Positions 37,301 to 49,300 of a DNA stretch of 64,000 nt are shown here, one piece after another; position 1 is the stretch's first letter, and the number at the start of each line of letters is the position of its first letter. The DNA is from Mytilus californianus (lineage: Eukaryota; Mollusca; Bivalvia; Mytilida; Mytilidae): contig NW_026262648.1 of NCBI RefSeq assembly GCF_021869535.1, positions 2,232,001 through 2,296,000 of the forward strand, read 5' to 3'. The notes beneath the pieces are model-generated. The model had not been told where the DNA came from and did no database searches. It saw only the letters and a list, made by a program, of their open reading frames with translations. The position numbers and the translations under genes are program-made.

Positions 37301-40300
37301 TGTCAGTTTTTGTTATTTTTTACCTGGAATTGTATTTTCTTGATGGATTTATATGATTTGAGCATCGATAAATTACTGCTGCCTTGGAATTCCTCCTCTT
37401 ATTCTTCTTGATCTGTTAAACTCGAGCTCGGCTGGGGTCAACTTATAGTTATGTTTTGGCTTACTTCGATATCAAAGAGTTTACAAATTAAGTTGTAAGG
37501 AAAAATAAATGTAAGCAAATTGATTTCTGATTATGTTGAATAAGCCTATGTTTTTATTTTTTTTTATTAAATTGATTAGTGTAATAATAAATTACCGATT
37601 GAATTCTTTTAATACAATGTTTCAACACAAGCTGTTCCCCTTTGCAAGTTGTCAGATAGGTTCTAAACCGGACAAAACGGGCTGATGTCCATGCAAAGCA
37701 TGATACGTTGAAAGTGATATATAGGCGTTTTAACCAATTTTTACAAGGGTATTTAGATATCTGGAAAAAATAAAGATTACACACATAACGCACAGATTTG
37801 CTCTTGTCGCTAGCTCACCTTGATTCAAAATGTGAAAAACATAATTTTTTTTTATTTCGATAATCTGTAAATATAAGAATTGAATGCTTCTGTGCTTCAT
37901 ACAAATATGATGGTCACTGGCTATCATTTCGTATAAATTTAAAAAAAAAAGCATTCAGTTCTTAAATGCAAATACATACTTAAATAGAATGATTAAAATT
38001 TATAATTGATTTATTATCTTTTATAGGAATGCTAGGTCCACAGGGTATGGACGGTGAACTGGGTGAAAAGGGCAGAACAGGCCGCAATGGTCGAAGGGGA
38101 CGTAGAGGCCGGCTGGGAAAAGATGGAGAAAACGGACAAAGGGGATCCAAAGGTGCAATCGGCGACAAAGGGAAAAAAGGCATGAAGGGATATAAAGGCA
38201 TAAAAGGACAAAAAGGATCGAAAGGCCATAAAGGAATGAAAGGATATAAAGGCAACAAAGGCTACAAAGGCGTGAAGGGTAACAAAGGTTACAAAGGTCA
38301 AAAGGGATTTAAAGGTTATAAAGGACTAAAGGGTATTAACGGAAGCAAAGGATTAAAAGGCTATAAAGGATATAAAGGACAAAAAGGGTTTAAAGGTTTA
38401 AAGGGACAAAAAGGTTTTAAAGGGTACAAGGGACAAAAAGGATATAAGGGTAGCAAGGGAATGAAGGGATACAAGGGATATAAAGGTGAAAAGGACAATA
38501 AAGGTTACAAAGGTCAAAAAGGATACAAAGGTGACAAAGGTCAAAAAGGTTATAAAGGTTACAAAGGACAAAAAGGATATAAAGGTAATAAGGGAATAAA
38601 AGGAGATAAAGGATACAAAGGACAAAAAGGCTTAAAAGGAAACAAAGGACAGAAAGGATATAAAGGATACAAAGGACAGAAAGGATTCAAAGGATACAAA
38701 GGTCAAAAAGGAACTAAAGGTTACAAAGGACAAAAAGGAACTAAAGGTTACAAAGGAATAAAGGGATTTAAAGGCTACAAAGGTCAGAAAGGTTACAAAG
38801 GTTTAAAAGGAGTAAAAGGATTAAAAGGGCAAAAAGGAGTGATAGGACAAAAAGGATATAAAGGACAAAAGGGTAATAAAGGTTACACGGGTCAAAAAGG
38901 CTATAAAGGAGAAAAAGGACGAAAAGGATATAAAGGTATAAAGGGAATGAAAGGATACAAAGGATTTAAAGGCGAAAAGGGACAAAAGGGATACAAAGGC
39001 GAAAAAGGAACGAAAGGCTTTAAAGGAAATAAAGGAGAAAAGGGCTATAAAGGTTACAAAGGAGGAAAGGGTTACAAAGGTAACAAAGGGCAGAAGGGAT
39101 ACAAAGGTTATAAGGGAACGAAAGGATATAAAGGTCAAAAGGGACAAAAGGGATCTAAGGGTTACAAGGGCAAAAAAGGATATAAAGGAGAAAAGGGAAA
39201 AAAAGGACTTAAAGGATTGAAAGGACTAAAAGGATACAAAGGTTATAAAGGACAAAAAGGTTATAAGGGATTGAAAGGACAAAAAGGATACAAAGGTTTA
39301 AAGGGCCAAAAGGGTCACAAAGGTTTTAAAGGACAAAAAGGATACAAAGGACAAAAGGGAACAAAAGGTTTAAAAGGATATAAGGGACAAAAAGGTAGTA
39401 AGGGTTACAAAGGAGAAAAGGGATACAAAGGTAATAAAGGGCACAAAGGTTATAAAGGTTATAAAGGAATGAAGGGATATAAAGGTGATAAGGGGCAAAA
39501 GGGAAATAAAGGTTATAAAGGACAGAAGGGAATTAAAGGCGTTAAAGGACAGAAAGGCGTTAAAGGTTTCAAGGGAATGAAAGGCTTTAAAGGATATAAA
39601 GGTCAAAAAGGAAGTAAAGGATACAAAGGACAGAAAGGAAATAAAGGTTATAAAGGACAGAAAGGAAACAAAGGATATAAAGGAATGAAAGGTTATAAAG
39701 GAGAAAAGGGATTCAAAGGTAAAAAGGGATTCAAAGGATACAAAGGAGAAAAGGGTTATAAAGGATTCAAAGGACAAAAGGGACATAAGGGATATAAAGG
39801 AATGAAAGGGATGAAAGGATACAAAGGACAAAAAGGAACTAAGGGATATAAAGGTCATAAAGGCTTTAAAGGATATAAGGGACAAAAAGGATACAAAGGT
39901 AATAAAGGAATGAAAGGAAATAAAGGTAACAAAGGACAGAAAGGATATAAAGGTTACAAAGGTCTTAAAGGTGACAAAGGTTATAAAGGACAAAAAGGAT
40001 TAAAAGGCTTCAAAGGAATAAAGGGATATAAAGGTAACAAAGGTCAAAAAGGTTATAAAGGACTCAAAGGTCAAAAGGGTTATAAAGGACTCAAAGGACA
40101 AAAGGGATATAAAGGATATAAAGGACAGAAAGGAATTAAAGGATATAAAGGACAGAAAGGAATTAAAGGAATTAAAGGACAGAAAGGATTTAAAGGGAAA
40201 AAAGGACACAAAGGTTATAAAGGCTACAAAGGACAAAAGGGTAATAAAGGTTATAAAGGACAAAAAGGACATAAGGGAGAAAAGGGAATGAAGGGAAACA

Positions 40301-43300
40301 AAGGATATAAAGGTAAAAAAGGACAAAAAGGATATAAAGGCAAAAAAGGTTATAAAGGTTTTAAAGGACAAAAAGGATATAAAGGTTATAAAGGTCAAAA
40401 GGGCAACAAAGGTTATAAAGGACAGAAAGGATATAAAGGAGAAAAGGGAATGAAAGGCAATAAAGGGGTTAAAGGACAGAAGGGTTATAAGGGTATTAAA
40501 GGAATAAAGGGTTATAAAGGTATGAAAGGATCAAAAGGTAATAAAGGTTACAAAGGAATGCAGGGGCAAAAGGGAAATAAAGGAGAGAAGGGGCTCAAAG
40601 GATACAAAGGAATGAAAGGGCAGAAAGGATACAAGGGACTCAAAGGACCAAAAGGTTATAAGGGAATGAAAGGATATAAAGGGACCAAAGGACAAAAAGG
40701 ATATAAAGGGACCAAAGGACAAAAAGGATATAAAGGTTACAAAGGACAAAAAGGTTATAAGGGATTTAGAGGACTGAAAGGCGTAAAAGGAGCAAAGGGG
40801 CAACAAAATACAGAAAAAGGAAGAAAAGGAGGATTAGGTGAGAAAGGCTTGAAAGGAGTTAAAGGAGAACCCGGTCCTAAAGGAGCTAAAGGTAAGATCT
40901 AATTTATATGAAGTTTTTATGAATTTACTTACTTTATTCTATTATTGTTTTATCGGGGAGGGGGTGGGGAGGTGTAAAATAAAACTGATAATCTTGATCT
41001 CAATATGAGACTGGGACCCTAAAATATCCCTTGTAGAGTCATGGAAAAAGTCCCATGGACTTTCCACCCGTTATGACTAGTGAACATCAGAGAATGTATT
41101 TTCGTATGACATATGAATTTTTACTATTTATGCTTTCCAATGCAAATGGTGTCGTCTGAATGCTTTGGGTCCATTTGAAATGTACATACATTTGACAGTC
41201 AGACATCAAGGTGATATTAGACTTACATAATCAAATTATATCCACCTAAGAGAAGTAGTATTTCAGAAATTGACTTAATCATAAAAAATAATGAAAACTT
41301 GTGAAAATCTGGTCAAATGGCTTGTATTAAACAGGCATTCAGTACTCATAAAAAATCTATCATCTACGTTAAGTAATTCCTGCGAGAGGAGCTGTTTAAT
41401 TTGCGAACTGTCTTGAATTAAACGACTACAGACAATATATCCCCTTGGTCTAAATGTTAATATCTTGAGAAGACAAAGGAACATATCTTGAACTTCCTCT
41501 ATTGATGGCGTAAATACTGTTAATGAAAGACAACGTATATATAAGCATAGGTTCATATGACAAACGTATCAAATTTGATAAACAAATGAATGATACACAT
41601 CTATTATTATCCTAACTGTGTCAAATACCATTTCGTAGATTTCTTAATATTTTCAACGAGTGTGATACAAAATCGTTTTCCAGTCACCTGTATGAATGTA
41701 CGCGTGCAATAGAATAAATGATTTTATCGACTGATCTAGTATATTAAATGACTTTACCATTCAGAATTTCATTCCTTTAACTTCATAACATAGAGCCACC
41801 TATTTTTTCATATAAGTATGGAAAATACAGTAGAAGTTTAATTTATATTATAAGTCAGTTGCATTAGACGTTAGTATAGAAAATTAAGCTCCTTCAACAT
41901 GAGACTATGAAACATTAAAATTCGATGGCCACGTACGCTATTACAGGGTACCTCAAAATCCTTCAATAACCAGATGTTATAACCTTCCTAAAAAAATAAT
42001 ATTGTCTTTCATCGAAAATAATTTGGAAAGTGTGTCGTCAGATCATTTAAAATGTTCTTTGATCCTTTTGTAAAAATATGTGCATACGGGAAGAAATCTG
42101 ATAAAAAAAAACCTTTAATATTTTATAAATAACAGGTCACAACCATAAGAGAATATACTGTCAATATTGTGTTTAATGAACAATAGTTATTACTGTATAT
42201 TTCTTTCTATGAATAAATATTTGATTTTTTTTATGAATGCATATTATTTTTTCTTCATGTTAAGATATTTTAACGTTTGGCTCACTGACAGAATGTACTT
42301 TATTTAAATTTCTTTCACTTTGATACGACCAGATTCACAACGTTGTTAAGAAACGTCCCTATATTTGTTTTACAGGAAGGAAAGGGAGAAAGGGACTTAA
42401 AGGTGATAAGGGTGAAGTAAGTTTGTTTCATAGTGATTTTTATCTGAAATCTAAGTCAGAAATTACTAACGAAAAGAAAGTCTCCAGAGTAAAATAAATA
42501 TTAGATCTATAAAGTGACTGTGTTGTTATATCATCTTTTAAATACTAATAGATACAACAAACATTCTCAATCGCCAGATGCACGTTACATCTACAAAAGA
42601 CTTATCAGTGACGCTTGAATAAAACAAGTTATAAAGCCAAATCCAATACGAAGTTGAAGAGCCTTGAGGACCCAAAATTATTTCAGAAAGGAAAATATCC
42701 ATGTGCTTATATGAAATAAGATATAGGTGTACGTCAATGAGACAACAACCGGACGACAAAAATACCCAGAATAATCTAGAGGTATTGTCTCCAGCAATAG
42801 ACTAGTGGCTTCTCAACTTGTCAAGCTTTACATCGCACAAAGACGAAATAATACGTAAGTATGGATTTCAGGACACGTGACAAGTGTTTCACGAACTACA
42901 CTTCACTAGGTACGCTTTATACCAAACGTTTGGATAATGAGAAATATAAAATGTTTCAACAACAAAAATACTTCACCAAATGCTTGGAAAGTCAAAATTA
43001 TAGAACGTTTGAAAGCATCAATTCAATAAACCCAAAAAACCAACCGTCTTTACATCATTTGTTTTAGGATCTGCAACGAATGTTTCGAATTTTTGGATTC
43101 AGATTATCAAAAATATAGTTTGAATCGTATCACACGTTCACACAGATGTATTTCCTTTAAATTGCAGTTATGAATGTCGAAACAAGACCAGAAATGACCG
43201 TGTAAATAAACAGGTACTTGTTTTATTTTAATTTCAAAAGTTATAAAGTGTTTTATGTGGACTAAGCATGAAAGGCATACTGGGGTAGGTAACAGCAGCG

Positions 43301-46300
43301 AGTGTTTAATGTCGACTTAGCATGAAAGGCATACTGGGATAGGTAACACCAGTGAGTGTTTAATGTCGACTTAGCATGAAAGGCATACTGGGATAGGTAA
43401 CACCAGTGAGTGTTTTATGTCGGCTTCGCATAAGATGCATACTGGGATAGGTAACAGCAATGAGTGTTTTATGTCGGCTTAGCATAAGGGGCATACTGGG
43501 GTAGGTAACAGCAATGAGTGTTTTATGTGGACTAAGCATGAAAGGCATAATGGGATAGGTAACATCAGTGATTGGTTTTGTCAACATTATCTTAGCATGA
43601 GAGGCATACTGGGGTAGGTAACATCAGTGATTGGTTTTGTCAACATTATCTTAGCATGAGAGGCATACTGGGGTAGGTAACATCAGTGATTGGTTTTGTC
43701 AACATTATCTTAGCATGTGAGGCATACTGGGGTAGGTAACATCAGTGATTGGTTTTGTCAACATTATCTTAGCATGAGAGGCATACTGGGGTAGGTAACA
43801 TCAGTGATTGGTTTTGTCAACATTATCTTAGCATGAGAGGCATACTGGGGTAGGTAACATCAGTGATTAGTTTTGTCAACATTATCTTAGCATGAGAGGC
43901 ATACTGGGATAGGTATCAGCAGTGATTGGGTATGCTAACATTATCTTAACATGAAAGGCAGCATACTGGGATAGGTATCAGCAATGATTGTTTTATGTAG
44001 ACTTAGCATAAGAAACATACTGGGGTAGGTAACAAAAATTAGTGTTTTATGTCGGCTTAGCATGATAGGCATACATGGGTAGGTAACAGCAGTGCTTGTT
44101 CATGTTAACACTGTCTGAGCATGAGAGGCATACTTGGGTAGTAACAACAGCGATTGGTCATGTTAACAGTTTCTTAGCATGAGAAGCATACTGGAGTAGG
44201 TAACAGCAGTATTTGGTCACGTTAACAGTATCTTAGCATGAGAGGCATACTGGGGTAGGTAACAGCAGCGATTGGACATGTTAATATTATCTTAGCATTA
44301 AAAACATACTGGTGTAGGTAACAGCAGTAAGTGTTTTATGTCGGCTTAGCATGAGAGGCATACTAGGGTAGGTCACAGCAGTGATAAGTCATGTTAACAT
44401 TATCGTAGCATGAGAAGCATACTGGAGTAGGTAACAGCAGTGACTGGTCATGTTAATATTGTCTGAGCTTGCGAGGCATACTGGGGTATGTAACAGCAGT
44501 GATTGGTCATGTTGACATTGTCTTAGTATGAGAGGCATACTGGTGTAGGTAAATGTAACAGCAGTGATTGGTCAGTTAACATTGTCTTAGCATGAGACGC
44601 GTACTTTGGGTAGGTAAGAGCAGTGATTGGTCATGTTAACATAATCTTAACATGAGAGGCATACTGGGGTAGGTAACAACAGTGATTGGTCATGTTAACA
44701 TTGTCTTAGCAGGAGAGGCGTACTTTTGGTAGGTAAGAGCAATGATTGGTAATGTTTACATTATCTTTTATGAGAGGCATACCGGGGTAGGTAACAGCAG
44801 TGATTGGTCATGTTAACATTATCTTTGCATGAGAGGCAAACTGGGGTAGGTAACAACAGTGATTGATCATGTTAACATTATCTTTGCATGAGAGGCAAAC
44901 CGGGGTAGGTAACAACAGTGATTGGTCATGTTAACATTGTCTTAGCAGGAGAGGCGTACTTTTGGTAGGTAAGAGCAATGATTGGTAATGTTTACATTAT
45001 CTTTTATGAGAGGCATACCGGGGTAGGTAACAGCAGTGATTGGTCGTGTTAACATTATCTTAGCATGAGAGGCATGCTGGGTAGGTAACATCAGTATTTT
45101 GTCATGTTAACATTATCTTAGCATTTCTGCTTCTATATTAGATGTTCGTTCTGTCCTTTTAACTACAATGTAGTTCCCCAACTACAATGAAAGCAAATGT
45201 TATAATGAATTTTTCTAATAAAGCATTTGAAAATAATGGAATTAATTATTTTTGAAGTGTAAAAAACTCGTTTGATGTTTTAGATAAGTTACCTGCTTTG
45301 GTGGTCCTTTCCATTCGGTGGACAGATATGACTTTCTATTTTCTGAACAACATTTCCACACAATTGTAGCAAACAGAAGTCTTCTTATATAATCAAATTG
45401 TCCTTTGAAAAATGTAGTTGCAAATTTGTTTGCTGCCTTTTTCTGTAATTAAAATGGTAAATATGCTAGACTAGAACTGTGATGAGATAATTACAACCTG
45501 TTAACTTTCTCTTTGACAAAATCTATGTACGTTAGGCAATACATTTTATCGATTGTGGGTATTCCTGTGGACACTTTGTACACCCCCTTTACTAGCAGAC
45601 TTGTTTTTGTATAGTTCTAAATCATAGAATATGGCCAAACTCACTGAGATTCGTCAAAATTCCATTTAAGAGAAACATTTAGGAACATTTTCATAAAATA
45701 TTTTGCTTTAAATGATAAACAATTCTCTATTTATACTTTGGAAATTTGCTCAATGGAACTGACTTAAAATAAACCTACTGTTAATATCAATAACTCATTT
45801 TCTAGATCTGGATATTTCAAATCACACGAAAACTCTATACAAAAATTTATGAAAAAGGACGATTTTTCATTTACTATTGTTATTTTGTTAAGGGGGTATT
45901 CGTGTTTCTGTAAAACTGTTAACAAAATTATTTTCTGCGTTCAGCCCTTTCTTTATGGCTTTGCGAATATTCTGATTTGGTCGACGTATTTATTTAAAAG
46001 GCAGAAGACCCCGAGTTTTGCACATTCCCAAAGAGTTATATTCGCAGTATTTCAACTTGCGAAGGTCGGGTAAAAATTGCTCGCCAAAATTATTTTGATT
46101 TACAGTAAGTCTGCTGTTTCCACTGGCTCCAAAAATACCACCATGTACGTAGATTTTACCATATCCTTTTCATGTTTTTCGTTCTTTATTATGTTTTGTT
46201 TTAAGTTTTATATCTAATGTTGCGTTTAGATCTGTGTATAAATGGGTGAGTCGAACTAAAAGTAATTAACCGATGACAATTATGACTTTTCTTCTCTACC

Positions 46301-49300
46301 AACAACACAACAAAATAATTTTACAATTGTTACGATTTTGACGCTGATGTTAAAAACCAATACCGCTACAGGTTATTGTGGGGGACCATCTCAAAAAGCC
46401 CAGGTAATCATTCTTTATAGTTACCTGTATGGGTTTGTTTGATAATGCCGAGATGTTTTTATACAATTAAATAATAACAATTTACACCGAGGAGGATCCA
46501 GCAAAACAACACGATCATTATTAATATTATCGTAAAATTGCCTTGGTTAATAGTAGTGATCGAATAATTCTAAGATTGTTGTTCCCCCATTTCTTACTAT
46601 GTTGTTGAACGATTACAAGGAAAATCTGCAAAATGATCAAAATAAAAGAATAAAAAAAAACACAGCCATTAAATCACATCCGAATCCGATTTTTTACGTC
46701 AATCTTTGTTCAAAATGTTCGTTTATTTGAAATTTATTTAAGATATACCTTTCATAGCATTTATACGGGATGGGTTTTGCTCTTTTTTTTTTTGGGGGGG
46801 GGGGCATACGGTGACCTATAGTTGCAAACATTTGCGTCATTTGGTCTCTGGTAGATAGTTGTCTACTTTGGCAATCATACCACATCTCCTTAATTTAAAT
46901 CATTTTCTGGATTAGAGAAATGTGTAGCTTAAAATTCTGATAAAAAAAACCTAGAAATTTGTGTACTTGACAATTAAAAAAAAATAAAAGAATGAAACAA
47001 AAGCTATTTCAATTTGACAATCTTTATCGTTTTATTTTATCTAGAAACGTCACTCTGGCAATTCAATGTAATGTTGTGAAGGGACAATACCTAAAAAAAA
47101 ACGTTGAAATGTGTGAATTAATTATTCTTATTCACATTTTAACTGACATTTTCTTTCTATCAACTTTTGTCATTTAGTTTTTCGGACAGAAGAGGTTATC
47201 GAATTAAGTTTTAAAGATTAACACATTTGGGCATTATTCAAGCATGTTAAATTTACATTTCGGTGAAGGGTCGGAAGTATTTTTTTCTTGGTATCACGGC
47301 TTCCTCCACCAACAAAACAGAACATCACGATTAAATTGAAATATTGTTGAAAGTGGCGTTTAACTTTCATATGGAGAAGTTAATTTTATTATCCTTGGGT
47401 CAGAAGGATATTTTGAAAATGGAATATTCGTTTTCACCTCTTGCAAAGCCTGCTAAATTATATGTCGGGTAATTTTTTTTCTCGATTTCCTTAATTTTGT
47501 TCTACCTAATATTAACTATACTCTCCGCTTTCTAAATGGGACGGTATATAGTGATGGTTGGATGGGTCAATCCGTCCGTTCTTTCTTCCTTCCTTCTGTC
47601 TATGCATTGCATTCCTACCCAGATATAAGTAGACAATACGAATCACATACGACTCGTGGAAAGTGTTTTCTTGAACATTAAAACGATGCGCCAGCAAGAC
47701 AACCTTACATATTCTACTCATATTATTTAATGTATATATTTGGACTTGTGGCCGTAGAATCCGCCATTCCCATTCTTGACCCTTACATATATTTTTTTTC
47801 AGTTTTGTTTTGCACTCCCAAATCAAACAAATACAAATGAATGTATGAAGATCTACGTAAGGCCAATGCACGTCTTAAAAAAATTGGAGTCAACGTTAAC
47901 CGTTCGCTTCATATCAAACACACCACAAAGCTAAACTATACTACTCCGGGATACTTTTCAATGCAATTGCATTTTGAGAAAGTCCACACTTAAATCTTGT
48001 ATCGGTATTGGTATTTAACATCAGAGCAGTATTTAAACCCCTTTCCTAACACGTCTAATGATAGCCATTCGATAAACACTTAAGCTATATGAAAAGGACG
48101 AAACGATAATGATCGATCAAATTGTATACACTTACAAAATTAATCAATATGCGTCAAACAAGCCATAAAGCAAGAAAGATACCTATAACATCCAAGAAGT
48201 GATTTAACATAATCAAAATAAAATTTACCCGTAATGTAAAAAATATATTTTTAAAACTTTAGAGGTAAAATTTTTAAATGTTTGTTTTTGAATCATGTGA
48301 ACTAATTACGAGTGAGAATTTGCTATTTTGACAGTAAAGAACATTAGAAGAATGCTTGTTGTTATTTTTTTTTCTCAAATTTTCTTAAATTTGTTTCATA
48401 ATCTTTTTACCAAATGGTTGAATGTTTTAGAATTTAACTGAGTGAATTCATAACCGGAAGCCGTACAACTGATTCTATTGGCTGTTTATGAACAACTGAT
48501 AATTCATCATTTGGAATTATAGATTGATAGATTGGTTTATGGTGTTTAACTAAACTTTCAGCACTATTGGCTATTTCGTGGCGGCCAGGTTTTTTTAATG
48601 GAGAAAGCCGGAGTGCCCGGAGAGAATCATCGACCTTCAGTAGGAATGCTGGCAATTCTATTCAATTAAAAGAGAGACGAAAGATACCAAAGTGACATTC
48701 AAACTCTTTACTCGAACACAAACTGGCAATGCCATGGCAAAAACATAAAAACGATCAAAAGACAAACAGTACACAAACACAACATAGAAACGAACGACTT
48801 AGCAACACGAACCACACTTTAAACCGGGAAGATATCCAATTCAGATTTGAATCGAACGGTTCGACCTCACAACCTAAGTATTGACAAGCTAGTGATACAG
48901 CTGAGGAACTACTTATACCATCGGCCAGCGAGGCCCTCTTGGATTATAAGCAAACGATATAAATATATACATGAATGTAATTATCTATAAAACAAAAAGT
49001 AGAATAACATAGAAAATTATTAGATGGTCATATATAAATGAATTTACTTTCTTTTACAGATATTATTCGTATATATACTAGACCATAAAAGATATACCAA
49101 ATTTATACCAATGTTGATCGGATTGTTTTTGGCTGACGAATTTGACTGGCCAACTCAATATGTAAAATGCAGTGTATAAAAAGCTGAATATATGTCCCAC
49201 TGATTTTGTTATGTCAAGTGGAAGATATTTGACATACGTGTCTATTCTATTTTCACTTTATGATTCTTTTTTTTTTAATTGAAAGAAAATGCACATAAGT

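Noticed and set aside
38029-40902. Single-exon intronless collagen gene starting at the ATG at 38029
   Set aside because: The frame begins in mid-triplet directly after a good splice acceptor and continues from upstream collagen exons in phase 1; the ATG is an internal Met, and the stop at 40902 lies beyond the donor at 40892.
43360-43587. Minus-strand frame with repeated VTYPSMPLMLSRHKTL
   Set aside because: It is a translation of the 58-bp minisatellite and breaks as the unit length drifts.
46376-46408. Possible small exon of gene B reading GYCGGPSQKAQ
   Set aside because: Its phases (1 to 0) would need the weaker 42411 donor and then the 49060 exon; the acceptor has a poor pyrimidine tract. 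Kept as a remote alternative only.
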